From the NCBI RefSeq assembly GCF_029027585.1, contig NZ_CP093397.1:2469405-2533404 (forward strand): a stretch of DNA of 64,000 bases, given 5' to 3'. The notes under the pieces were generated by a model that was not told the DNA's origin, searched no databases, and saw only the letters and a program-made list of their open reading frames with translations. The stretch is from Sulfurimonas sp. (lineage in GTDB: Bacteria > Campylobacterota > Campylobacteria > Campylobacterales > Sulfurimonadaceae). Of the stretch, positions 8,492 through 16,232 are shown one piece after another. Numbering within the stretch: position 1 is the stretch's first letter; every line of letters starts with the position of its first letter. The translations under genes and the position numbers were made by a program.

Positions 8492-8566
8492 GAATTCTCG
8501 CTTAAGTAATTTTATGTTGGGATTATACTAAAAAAGTACTAATAAAGTTTTATATATACTTCCATT

Positions 8567-9070
8567 ATGGATAAATGGATAGAATATTTAAAAGATAATG
8601 ATTTTATAAGTGTTAAAAAATTCATCAGAGATGGTGGAAATGTAAATGAGATGAATGAAAGTGGAGAGTCTGTTTTAGCATACGCACTTCAAAAAAGATG
8701 TGATATGGATTTGTTAATGCTACTAATAGATAATGGTGCTGATATAGATGAGTTTGATGATGAAGGTGTTAGTATCTTAGATAATGCTATTGCATTTAAC
8801 TCTATCGAGTTGGTTCGTTATATGATAGACAAAGGTATAGATGTAAATAGAACAAACAGAAGAAGTAGATTTACTCCTTTGATGGGGGTTGCTTGTTATG
8901 GAAGGGCAGAAATAGCAGAACTTTTTTTACAAAAGGGTGTAGATAAGGAAGCTGTTGATGTAAAGGGCTTTAGTGCTGTTGATTTTGCAAGAAAGATGAA
9001 TAAAAAAAGTATTTTAAAACTTTTAGATTATGACGAAAGCTCTGCACCAAATAGGGCTTATGCTAGGTAA
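8567..9070 (+). CDS. Ankyrin-repeat protein
   Basis: 167 aa, cytoplasmic, no signal peptide. It has four to five ankyrin units: VKKFIRDGGNVNEMNESGES, LMLLIDNGADIDEFDDEGVS, LVRYMIDKGIDVNRTNRRSR, IAELFLQKGVDKEAVDVKG, plus a capping helix. The N-terminal WIEYLKDNDF is the usual capping element. Such stand-alone ankyrin proteins mediate protein contacts; no partner is suggested by the context. Its ribosome site is weak. Confidence 0.85.
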   Translation: MDKWIEYLKDNDFISVKKFIRDGGNVNEMNESGESVLAYALQKRCDMDLLMLLIDNGADIDEFDDEGVSILDNAIAFNSIELVRYMIDKGIDVNRTNRRSRFTPLMGVACYGRAEIAELFLQKGVDKEAVDVKGFSAVDFARKMNKKSILKLLDYDESSAPNRAYAR

Positions 9071-9081
9071 ATTTAAGAATA

Positions 9082-9273
9082 TTAATTAAAAAATTTACCT
9101 TGTCTTTCATCATCTAAAGGCTTTCTTTTCTCTTTAGCTAGCCATTCTTGTAGAAGTGACTCTATGACTTTACTTAAACTCATTTTGTATCGTCCTCTTG
9201 AGTATTTCATTGATTCGTCCCAAGTATTTCTATCGATAAGAAGACTTCTAGTTATTTCATCTTTTGGCTTCAT
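9082..9273 (-). CDS. Ribbon-helix-helix DNA-binding protein, 63 aa
   Basis: The pattern ITRSLLIDRNTWDESMKYS followed by MSLSKVIESLLQEWL fits a ribbon-helix-helix (CopG/Arc-type) fold: a short beta strand, then two helices with the SLSK turn. A GAGGT ribosome site lies five bases before the ATG. Palindromic DNA directly upstream (9286-9307) is a natural autoregulatory operator. No toxin partner gene is adjacent, so an antitoxin role is not supported. Confidence 0.7.
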   Translation of the reverse strand: MKPKDEITRSLLIDRNTWDESMKYSRGRYKMSLSKVIESLLQEWLAKEKRKPLDDERQGKFFN

Positions 9274-9285
9274 ATTTACCTCAAA

Positions 9286-9307
9286 TATATAGTATACTAT
9301 ATAGTAT
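9286..9307. promoter_or_regulatory. Overlapping palindromes upstream of the RHH gene
   Basis: TATATAGTATACTATATA (9286-9303) is a perfect 18-bp palindrome and overlaps a second perfect 14-bp palindrome, ATACTATATAGTAT (9294-9307). Together they give tandem ATAGTAT/ATACTAT half-sites, the arrangement bound by RHH dimers. It lies 13 bases upstream of the RHH start codon and in the shared intergenic space with the divergent EAL-HDOD gene. Confidence 0.6.
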
Positions 9308-9379
9308 CTATCTTTGACTTGCTGTATGCTTAAGAATATTCTTGTATAATAATAAGAAATACCTAGACAAAGAGTAGAA

Positions 9380-10618
9380 ATGAATACAAGTTTATATATT
9401 GCAAGACAGCCAATTTTAGATATGAATGAGAATATTTTTGCTTATGAACTACTTTATAGAGATTCAACTCAAAGTTCAAATATTAAAAATGATAGGCATG
9501 CAACCGTTACAGTTTTAAGCAATGTACTAAACAAGTTTGGCGTTAAAAATCTTTTAGGAGAACACAAAGCATTTATAAAAGCTGATAAAAAATTTCTAAT
9601 GCATGATGTTGTTCTTTGCATTCCAAAAGAGCATTTTATATTTGCTATTGGAGCAAATATAGATTTGAATGAATTTGTAGAACAAAGAATTATTAAACTA
9701 TATGAAATGGGCTATACCTTAGCCATTAATGATGTTCTCTTATCCATAGATATAATTAAAAAATTTTCTAAACTACTTAAATATATTTCATATTTTAAAG
9801 TAGATATTAATAGTTTAGCATCTACGGTTGAAAAATTGCGTGAGTATCCTGTTGAAATAATATTTACTAAGGTTGAAACTCATGAGATGTTTGAAAAAGC
9901 AAAAATACTAAAAGGGGATTTTATTCAGGGTTATTTTTTCTCTAAACCAAAAATATTAAAACAAGAGAAATTTGATCCAAATTCACTAAAAGCGATAAAT
10001 CTATGTAATTTTATTATGAGTAATGTTACTGTTGATGATATAGTTAGAGAGTTTGAAAAAAATCATGCGATTTCTTTACAACTTCTAAAATTTGTAAATT
10101 CAGGCTCTTTTCACTTTAGAAATAAGATATCTTCAATTCGTCAAATTCTTACTCTAATGGGAAGAACTCCATTGACTGAGTGGCTCATGCTTATGGTTTA
10201 CTCTACAAATGCTTCAGAACAAGACTCAGAAATACAAAGCCCACTTTTACAACTTCTTCAAAATAGAACTAATTTGATGGTTACTGTTTCAAAGCAGATT
10301 CAAAATAGTGATGTTGTTGATTTATCATCAAAAGTCTATTTTTTAGGAGTCATATCGTTGTTAGATAGCCTCTTTAATGTAGAAATGGAAATAATTTTAG
10401 ATGAGTTAAGTATCGATAGTACTATTAAAGAAGCGTTGTATAGCCAAGATAGCTTACTCGGCGAGATATACATGTTTGCTAAAAACTTAGAAACTTTTAA
10501 TGTTAAAGATGTTGAAGATTTTTGTGATAAGTACAATATAGAAACTCAAGAGTTGGAAAAATTAACTTTTGATGTTATTCAAAGTGCGACAGAGTTTGAA
10601 AATTCAAAAAATGCGTAA
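9380..10618 (+). CDS. EAL-HDOD (YuxH-type) signalling protein
   Basis: 412 aa. Residues 1 to about 200 are an EAL-like domain starting YIARQPILDMNENIFAYELLYRDS. The catalytic EAL motif is replaced by ELL and the downstream metal-binding residues are not recognisable, so c-di-GMP hydrolysis is unlikely and a sensor or scaffold role is more probable. Residues about 200-390 are an HDOD domain (HAISLQLLKFVNSGSFHF, then SIRQILTLMGRTPLTEWLML). This pairing is common in Campylobacterota and linked elsewhere to motility and signalling control. The stop lies inside a palindrome shared with the convergent gene. Confidence 0.88.
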   Translation: MNTSLYIARQPILDMNENIFAYELLYRDSTQSSNIKNDRHATVTVLSNVLNKFGVKNLLGEHKAFIKADKKFLMHDVVLCIPKEHFIFAIGANIDLNEFVEQRIIKLYEMGYTLAINDVLLSIDIIKKFSKLLKYISYFKVDINSLASTVEKLREYPVEIIFTKVETHEMFEKAKILKGDFIQGYFFSKPKILKQEKFDPNSLKAINLCNFIMSNVTVDDIVREFEKNHAISLQLLKFVNSGSFHFRNKISSIRQILTLMGRTPLTEWLMLMVYSTNASEQDSEIQSPLLQLLQNRTNLMVTVSKQIQNSDVVDLSSKVYFLGVISLLDSLFNVEMEIILDELSIDSTIKEALYSQDSLLGEIYMFAKNLETFNVKDVEDFCDKYNIETQELEKLTFDVIQSATEFENSKNA

Positions 10619-10626
10619 TTTACGCA
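10612..10626. terminator. Possible bidirectional terminator spanning two stop codons
   Basis: TGCGTAA-T-TTACGCA is a perfect 7-bp-arm palindrome containing the stop codons of both convergent genes. Read on the minus strand it is followed by TTTTTT, on the plus strand only by CTTTG. The stem is short and AT-rich, so the efficiency is uncertain. Confidence 0.35.
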
Positions 10627-11225
10627 CTTTGCAATAGTTTAAAGAAGTTTTTATAACTATCTACAACTTCTTGATTTTTCCTATTTAGTATATAAAATTC
10701 TATTGCTTTTTTCCCTAACCTTGGTATATCGTTTTTAACTGCCCAAGAACTAACTGTTCCTTCTGGAACTTCTAAGATTTTTGCAAGATTTTTTTGTGTA
10801 ATTGCTAGTGTGTGACAAACATCTTTTACAACATTACTCTTTACTTTTTTTATTTTTCTTGGAGGTTTAACTAAATCCATAGCTTGGGGTTTATTTTCTA
10901 TTGTGCTAATATCATCAGATTTTTTTTCTATCCACTCTATAACATCAGTTGCATTGAGCACCCATTCTCTAGCATTTAGTGATTTTACAATTTCATTACA
11001 AAATTTTACAGCATTTTTGGAGGCAAATTCTGTGTTACTTATTTGATGAAGGATAGAAAATGCTAGTTGCATAGAGCCAGAGCCACCAGTTCCCCAGTCA
11101 AAACCATTTTTTGATTTAGCAAAAAGATTATATTTTATTGGTAATTCTACTTCTCCATAAGTAACATATCTGCTTCCAAGTAGTGCCTTGTATCCTTTAA
11201 ATACATAGTTGTTTCTAGTTGTCAT
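10620..11225 (-). CDS. DUF6166 and helix-turn-helix domain protein
   Basis: 201 aa. The N-terminal part (residues about 6-85), with YVTYGEVELP and the hallmark FDWGTGGSGSMQLAFSIL, matches my memory of DUF6166. Residues about 130-175 are a helix-turn-helix (CHTLAITQKNLAKILEVPEGTVSSWAV), XRE-like. The combination suggests a DNA-binding regulator with a small sensory or accessory module; I do not know its target. It follows a 41-aa membrane protein gene by nine bases and is likely in one operon with it. Confidence 0.7.
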   Translation of the reverse strand: MTTRNNYVFKGYKALLGSRYVTYGEVELPIKYNLFAKSKNGFDWGTGGSGSMQLAFSILHQISNTEFASKNAVKFCNEIVKSLNAREWVLNATDVIEWIEKKSDDISTIENKPQAMDLVKPPRKIKKVKSNVVKDVCHTLAITQKNLAKILEVPEGTVSSWAVKNDIPRLGKKAIEFYILNRKNQEVVDSYKNFFKLLQSA

Positions 11226-11234
11226 AATTCTCTC

Positions 11235-11360
11235 TTATATTTTAAAAGTGTAATGTTGATTGTCATTTTTAGAGTTTACATTTTTTGAAGAAAAAGATAC
11301 TCTGTAAATAACATAACTAATTAACACTAGCAATAAAAATACCAATAACCAAACTAACAT
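11235..11360 (-). CDS. Small membrane protein, 41 aa
   Basis: An ATG at 11360 with AAGGA eight bases upstream opens a 41-codon frame. It encodes an N-terminal membrane helix (MLVWLLVFLLLVLISYVIYRV) of about 20 residues and a polar tail ending in HYTFKI. It sits nine bases before the DUF6166-HTH gene, on the same strand. Ribosome site, clear membrane helix and operon position together make it a credible gene. Function unknown. Confidence 0.55.
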   Translation of the reverse strand: MLVWLLVFLLLVLISYVIYRVSFSSKNVNSKNDNQHYTFKI

Positions 11361-11476
11361 GATCAAATTCCTTGATTTATTGTATATTTATATCGACAAA
11401 ATCTATATTTTATTAATATTTTTGTTTTTTTTAAGTAGAATTGCACAACTAAAGACCATAAATTTAAGGAAAAAAA

Positions 11477-11764
11477 ATGTCAAATATAGAAAAATTAGAA
11501 GACCTTCTTCTAAAAAGCGTTATTCCAGATATAGAAGAAAGACTAGATGAAATCTTTGAAGAAATCTCTGATAGTAAAGAAGCAAGTTCAGATGCAAAAG
11601 AAGAGATAGAAGAACTTCGAGAATTTAAAGAAGATTTAAAAGATGTTTTAAATGATATAACAAACGGGGATATAGAAGAAGATGAGGCTAAAGAACTAAT
11701 AGATGATATCTTAGAAGCACAAAAGGGTGATGAAGAAGATTTTGGCTTCGTAGAGGAAGATTAG
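11477..11764 (+). CDS. Acidic coiled-coil protein, 95 aa
   Basis: Very acidic (roughly 40 percent Asp/Glu) and predicted almost entirely helical: LEDLLLKSVIPDIEERLDEI, then ELREFKEDLKDVLNDI. AAGGA precedes the ATG. There are no Cys residues or membrane segment. It resembles short acidic hypothetical proteins of Campylobacterota, for which I know no function. An overlapping open frame from 11359 has no ribosome site and is not a gene. Confidence 0.7.
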   Translation: MSNIEKLEDLLLKSVIPDIEERLDEIFEEISDSKEASSDAKEEIEELREFKEDLKDVLNDITNGDIEEDEAKELIDDILEAQKGDEEDFGFVEED

Positions 11765-11778
11765 CGCTTATTAACATT

Positions 11779-11823
11779 CCCCTAACATATAGATAATACT
11801 ATTTTATTATCTATATCAAGGGG
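11779..11823. repeat. Long imperfect inverted repeat (hairpin)
   Basis: Arms CCCCT (11779-11783) plus ATATAGATAATA (11787-11798) pair with TATTATCTATAT (11805-11816) plus AGGGG (11819-11823); the centre is six bases. It lies 15 bases after the acidic coiled-coil gene. It could form a transcript 3' hairpin or be the end of a degenerate element; no T-tract follows, so it is not a typical intrinsic terminator. Confidence 0.5.
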
Positions 11824-12203
11824 TCCATATGAATTGGCGTAGTAAAACTGAAGCTTCACTCGAAGTATATAATTGCCCCTAAAAATGAGAGTGTAAAAAC
11901 AACTGTTATGAGCGGAGTTAAAATAGGCAGTATGAAAGCTGCCTAAAAAGTATTTTTTGATACAATTACGAAATCTTATGTAGCAGTTTAATCAGGTGTT
12001 GCACTTACTATTTGAATTGGCGTTTTATCTTTTTTGAAAATAAATCTTACTGAATTGGTGTCTTAGATTTTAGGGGGCATTATATTTAGCTAATTCCATA
12101 TTTTTAACATATCATTTGTATATCTATTATTTTTTAATTTAAGATTTTTTTGTATATAATGTGTTTGAATAAAAAGTTGTATTTTTCAACAGAAGGAGAT
12201 TAA
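11824..12203. other. Gene-free stretch with short direct and inverted repeats
   Basis: No credible gene. GAATTGGCGT occurs at 11831-11840 and 12014-12023, and as GAATTGGTGT at 12052-12061. TGCCCCTAAAAAT (11874-11886) is inverted relative to ATTTTAGGGGGCA (12067-12079), giving ends about 200 bp apart. One plus frame through this span translates to protein-like segments (SKYIIAPKNESVKTTVMSG, then KVFFDTITKSYVAV) broken by four or more stops, which might be a decayed gene but is also about what chance gives in AT-rich DNA. The last 60 bases carry the ribosome site and probable promoter of the following lipoprotein gene. Confidence 0.4.
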
Positions 12204-12536
12204 ATGAAAAAGGTATTTATTTATTTTATTGTTATCGTATTTGCTTTGACCGGATGCGCAACACATAAAAATGAAAAGTCGCTATTGGAGAATGAGGGAT
12301 CGGGGAGTTTTTTAAACCTCTCTAGTGAGAAGAATAAAAGCTTAGAGAAATCTGGGGTGACATCATGCAGCTGTCCTGGATTTAACTATACTGCAGGAAC
12401 AGGAGCATTGAGTAGAAGCTATCACGCTAGTCAATGTTCAGCTTCATGTCCATCTTCAAATTATGCTTCTTGTAATTGTATGGTTACAAGTTTTTCAGTG
12501 GCTGGAACTTATTATAACTCATGTGGATGTCGATAA
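12204..12536 (+). CDS. Cysteine-rich lipoprotein of unknown function
   Basis: 110 aa behind a strong AGAAGGAGATTAAATG start. The signal peptide is typical of lipoproteins: MKKVFIYFIVIVFALTGC with the lipobox Cys at residue 18. A Ser/Asn/Lys-rich linker of about 35 residues follows. The C-terminal 60 residues hold eight Cys in four close pairs, CSC, CSASC, CNC and CGC, among Ser, Tyr and Asn. This could be a disulfide-knotted or metal-binding surface domain. I recognise no family. It is isolated between non-coding stretches on both sides, which suggests an accessory gene. Confidence 0.75.
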   Translation: MKKVFIYFIVIVFALTGCATHKNEKSLLENEGSGSFLNLSSEKNKSLEKSGVTSCSCPGFNYTAGTGALSRSYHASQCSASCPSSNYASCNCMVTSFSVAGTYYNSCGCR

Positions 12537-12855
12537 ATATAATAAGCATCTACATATAGAGGAAAAATTCTTTCTCATTCCACCTTCCCCAAGATGGAAT
12601 GAATAGAAAATATTTAATTTGATTTTGACATATTAAAAAGTGTGGAGAATGGAAAAGTAAAGGTAATATCGTTCAGCGTACTCAAGAGCTACAATCAATT
12701 ATTAAATATCAAAAGAAAAAAGCTATTTCAATTAGAAAGTTCTATTCCTTATCAAAATTTAATACAAATGCTTATACACCAGTTTACAACTGATAAAATA
12801 AAATTGAGCGTATAAATCTACAAGTAAACTTGGGAATTATAGAGAAGGTATCGAA
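12537..12855. other. Gene-free stretch downstream of the Cys-rich lipoprotein
   Basis: A hairpin, CATTCCA (12576-12582) with TGGAATG (12595-12601), enclosing CTT/AAG and a CCCC loop, lies 40 bases after the lipoprotein stop but lacks a T-tract. Beyond it one frame of about 50 codons is open (CGEWKSKGNIVQRTQELQSI and on) without a start codon; it may be a gene remnant. Nothing else is identifiable. Confidence 0.35.
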
Positions 12856-13443
12856 CTATATTTTAGATTGTACAAAACTTCCCATCTCAGAGACTATTGT
12901 CTCGATAGTTCCTTCGCCAGAAATTACTTTTAAAACATTTTTAGAAGTGTAGAAAGCTTGTATGTCTGCTAGAGGTTCAGTGTAGACTTTCATACGGTTA
13001 TCAAAGACTTCATTGTTGTCATCAGCACCACGAGCACGACCAAGAACTCTGTCTCTTGCAGTTTCTTCGCTAACTTCAACTTCTATGACGCTACAAAGCT
13101 CTAAAGATGAGTCATCACTACATAGATATTCATCTAAAGCGTTTAACTGCTCCATACTTCTAGGGTAACCGTCAATGATGATAACATTATTAGGTGCATT
13201 TTTAATCGCATTTACAATAGTTTTAATAGCTATGCCAATAGGAACTATAAGTCCCTGTGAAATATAGCTATCTATCTCTTTTCCTATCGCACTACCACTA
13301 GTAACTTCAGCTCTAAGCATATCACCTGTTGAGTAGTGAGTGATATTATCATTGTTTTGAGCTATCAACTCAGCATCTGTTGTTTTTCCAGAGCCTGGCG
13401 CACCAATGATTAAAAAGAGTTTTTTACCTTTAGTTTTTATCAC
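12856..13443 (-). CDS. adk: Adenylate kinase
   Basis: ATP + AMP to 2 ADP. 195 aa; P-loop GAPGSGKTT at about residue 14, AMP-binding THYSTGDMLRAE, DGYPRS, and a short LID region (RARGADDNNEVFDNR) with no zinc-binding Cys, consistent with the short-lid epsilonproteobacterial form. It overlaps the aspS stop by one base and follows it, the same order I remember from Campylobacter jejuni. The pair is probably one operon. Confidence 0.95.
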   Translation of the reverse strand: MIKTKGKKLFLIIGAPGSGKTTDAELIAQNNDNITHYSTGDMLRAEVTSGSAIGKEIDSYISQGLIVPIGIAIKTIVNAIKNAPNNVIIIDGYPRSMEQLNALDEYLCSDDSSLELCSVIEVEVSEETARDRVLGRARGADDNNEVFDNRMKVYTEPLADIQAFYTSKNVLKVISGEGTIETIVSEMGSFVQSKI

Positions 13444-15195
13444 TATTTTTGCTCTCTTAGGCGAATATGTAAATCTCTAAGCTGAGTATTATCAACCGCA
13501 CTTGGAGCTTTTGTTAAGATACAAGAAGCTTTTTGAGTTTTTGGAAAAGCTATAACATCACGAATACTAGATTTTTTAGTTATAAGCATCATAATTCTGT
13601 CAAAGCCCATAGCAAAACCACCATGCGGAGGTGCTCCAAACTTAAGTGCATCTAGTAAGAAACCAAATTTTTCTTGTGCTTCTTCTTCACTAATGCCAAG
13701 AAGTTTAAATACTTCTGATTGAACAGCTTCTTTGTGGATACGAATAGAACCACCACCAAGCTCTGTACCATTTAAAACGATATCATAAGCAATGGACTCT
13801 ATCTCTTCAACATCATCTTTATCTGTATCTTTTGGTTGCGTAAATGGATGATGAAGTGCTTTTACTCTTCCGTCTTCAACTTCAAACATTGGAAAATCAA
13901 CTACCCATATAAACTCATAAGCATTTTTATTTATAAGATTCATTTTTTCATGCTCAGCAATAAAGTTTCTAAATCTTCCCATATAATCTAAAACAGTCTT
14001 TTTATCACCTGCACCAAAGAAAACAACATCACCAACTTCAAGCTCAGTTCGCTCTATTAAAAGAGCTATATCTTCTTCACTAAAAAACTTAATAAGTGGA
14101 CCTTTTAGTCCATCTTCTTTCATTTGAAAGTATCCAAGTCCATGAGCGCCAAACTGGCGTACAAATGTTTCAAAACCTTTCATCTCTCTTTTAGAAAATA
14201 CCAAATCAGCACCAGGAACTCTAAGAGCTTTTATGCGGTTCACATGGGGTTTCTTAGCTATATTTGTAAAGATTTCATTATCGCATCTCTCAAAAATATC
14301 AATTACATCTACCATTTTAAGGTCATATCTCATATCTGGTTTATCAGAACCGTAAAGCTCCATAGCATCGTTATAAGTTATACGGTTAAAAGGAGGTTTC
14401 ACATCAACGCCACAAGCACCAAACATAGCAACAAGAAGTTCTTCTGCAATTTTCATAACATCTTCTTGGTCACAAAAACTCATCTCAACATCTATTTGAG
14501 TAAATTCTGGCTGTCTGTCTGCTCTTAAATCTTCATCACGAAAACATTTTGCTATTTGAAAATATTTATCAAATCCACCAACCATTAAAAGTTGTTTAAA
14601 TAGTTGTGGTGACTGAGGAAGAGCGTAAAACTCTCCACTGTGAACACGAGAAGGTACAAGATAATCTCTCGCTCCCTCTGGAGTTGATTTTGTTAAAATA
14701 GGTGTTTCAACTTCTAAAAAAACCGTTTGCATCTAGGATATTTCTAGCTGCTATGGCTGCTTTAGAACGAAGACGAAATGCTTCATACATAGCTGGGTCA
14801 CGAAGCTCTAAATATCTATATTTTAGTCTTGTTTCTTCTCCAACATTTGGGTCACCAATTACAAAAGGGATAGGAGCACTTTTATTTTCAATAATTAACT
14901 CAGTAACTATAATCTCAATAGCGCCTGTCTTTAGACGAGGATTTGTTAAACCTTCTCCACGAAGGCGAACGGTACCCTTTGCTATAAGAACATACTCATC
15001 ACGAACACCATCTGCAACTCTGTGAGCATCTGCTCCATCTGCTGGATCGCAAGTTAGTTGAATAAGACCTGTTTTGTCGCGTAAATCGATAAAAATAATC
15101 CCACCATGATCACGATAACTATTTGCCCAACCAGCTAAAACAACATCTTTGCCTACATCTTTTTCACTTAAATTTGTACAATAATGACTTCTCAA
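13443..15195 (-). CDS. aspS: Aspartyl-tRNA synthetase, split by an apparent +1 frameshift
   Basis: Class II synthetase of about 585 aa once joined. The N-terminal frame (14707-15195, 162 aa) has the OB-fold anticodon-binding domain ([18 protein letters not shown] onward) and ends at ...DANGFFRS. The second frame (13443 to about 14732) resumes at [21 protein letters not shown] (motif 2 region; the wording starts inside the shift) and continues through [15 protein letters not shown] and motif 3 [15 protein letters not shown]7 run (A7 at 14716-14722 on the plus strand) needs one base fewer to read GFLEVETP. The start is TTG at 15195. Campylobacterota lack AsnRS, so the enzyme is probably non-discriminating and feeds GatCAB; that is family knowledge. 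An essential gene broken like this points to a sequence error. Confidence 0.9.
14716..14722 (-). other. Frameshift site in aspS (7-base homopolymer)
   Basis: Seven A on the plus strand (seven T in the gene). With six, the reading frame continues through the conserved [11 protein letters not shown]; with seven it stops seven codons later at 14707-14709. Homopolymer length error is the simplest explanation. Confidence 0.85.
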
Positions 15196-15294
15196 AATAT
15201 AGAATCCTATATATAATTTTCGCGATTATATCCAAAGTAGTCTTATGTTAAGTAGTGGAGGGTATAATATAGAAAAATATTATAAAGAGTGATT

Positions 15295-16149
15295 TTGCAT
15301 AGTAAAAATATTAAAAAAGTTGGTGTAATTCTTAGACCTTCTACTCCAGAATTAAAAAGCACCTTTCATAAAATGGAAGAAATTTTTAACAAGTATGATA
15401 TTGATGTGTACCTTGACAGTGCGAGTGGTGACATGATAGAACTTGTTGGAATGGACTTTGATATGCTTTGTCAGAGAGTAGATGCTTTAGTCACTCTTGG
15501 TGGTGATGGAACACTTATCGCCACTGTTAGAAAATCTTTTGATTATAATTTACCAACCTTTGGGGTTTATGCTGGAAATCTTGGTTTTTTAGCAGATGTC
15601 AATATGGACGAACTTGATGAATTTGTACAAAACATAACTCTTAAAAAATACAGAATAGATGAGCGTTCCGTTCTTGAAATCATAATGACAATAAACTCAA
15701 AACAAACAAAAATGTATGCTTTTAACGATATAGTTTTAACTCGTCACTCAGTGTCAAATATGATTCATATCGAAACCCTTATCGATGGAAAATCTTTTAA
15801 TACTTACTATGGAGATGGCGTTATAGTTTCCACACCGACAGGTTCAACAGCTTACAATATTTCAGCAGGTGGACCTGTTGTTTTCCCTCTATCAAATGTT
15901 TTTACACTAACTCCGATTTGCCCTCATTCACTAACACAAAGACCGATGGTTTTGCCAGGTACATTTTCTATGGAGATGAAAACACCTCGTGCAAATGCTA
16001 TGGTTATAGTAGATGGACAAGATATACATGAACTTGCTCAAGGGGAAAGTGTTTACATAAAACTAGCCGAGAGAAAAGCAAACCTTATCCACAGAGAAGA
16101 GTTTAACTATTTTGATGTTTTAAAGGAAAAGCTTAGCTGGGGTGAGTAA
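15295..16149 (+). CDS. nadK: NAD kinase
   Basis: Phosphorylates NAD+ to NADP+. The signature TLGGDGTLIATVR with the catalytic Asp is at about residue 70, followed by NLGFLADV, DIVLTRHSV, and STPTGSTAYNISAGGPVV for nucleotide binding. 284 aa from a TTG at 15295, which has AAAGAG five bases upstream; a GTG two codons earlier is possible but would overlap the ribosome site. It is divergent from aspS and heads the plus-strand run nadK-recN-tatD. Confidence 0.94.
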   Translation: MHSKNIKKVGVILRPSTPELKSTFHKMEEIFNKYDIDVYLDSASGDMIELVGMDFDMLCQRVDALVTLGGDGTLIATVRKSFDYNLPTFGVYAGNLGFLADVNMDELDEFVQNITLKKYRIDERSVLEIIMTINSKQTKMYAFNDIVLTRHSVSNMIHIETLIDGKSFNTYYGDGVIVSTPTGSTAYNISAGGPVVFPLSNVFTLTPICPHSLTQRPMVLPGTFSMEMKTPRANAMVIVDGQDIHELAQGESVYIKLAERKANLIHREEFNYFDVLKEKLSWGE

Positions 16150-16232
16150 ATATGACAAAATGCAATATTTTATAGCAAAATACAAAAAATACTATACAAT
16201 TTCTCAAATATTAAAAATAACAAGGCTATAAA

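Noticed and set aside
9082..9273. RHH protein as a toxin-antitoxin antitoxin
   Set aside because: No small toxin-like gene is adjacent on the same strand.
11359..11550. 63-codon plus-strand frame MIKFLDLLYIYIDKIY...
   Set aside because: No ribosome site, overlaps the better-supported acidic protein in another frame and the opposite-strand small membrane gene.
12640..12790. 50-codon open frame with a basic, helix-like translation
   Set aside because: It has no start codon or ribosome site and no recognisable family; at most a remnant.
14707..14732. Programmed ribosomal frameshift in aspS
   Set aside because: No stimulatory structure or upstream Shine-Dalgarno is evident, aspS is not known for recoding, and two other genes in the window show the same type of single-base homopolymer error.
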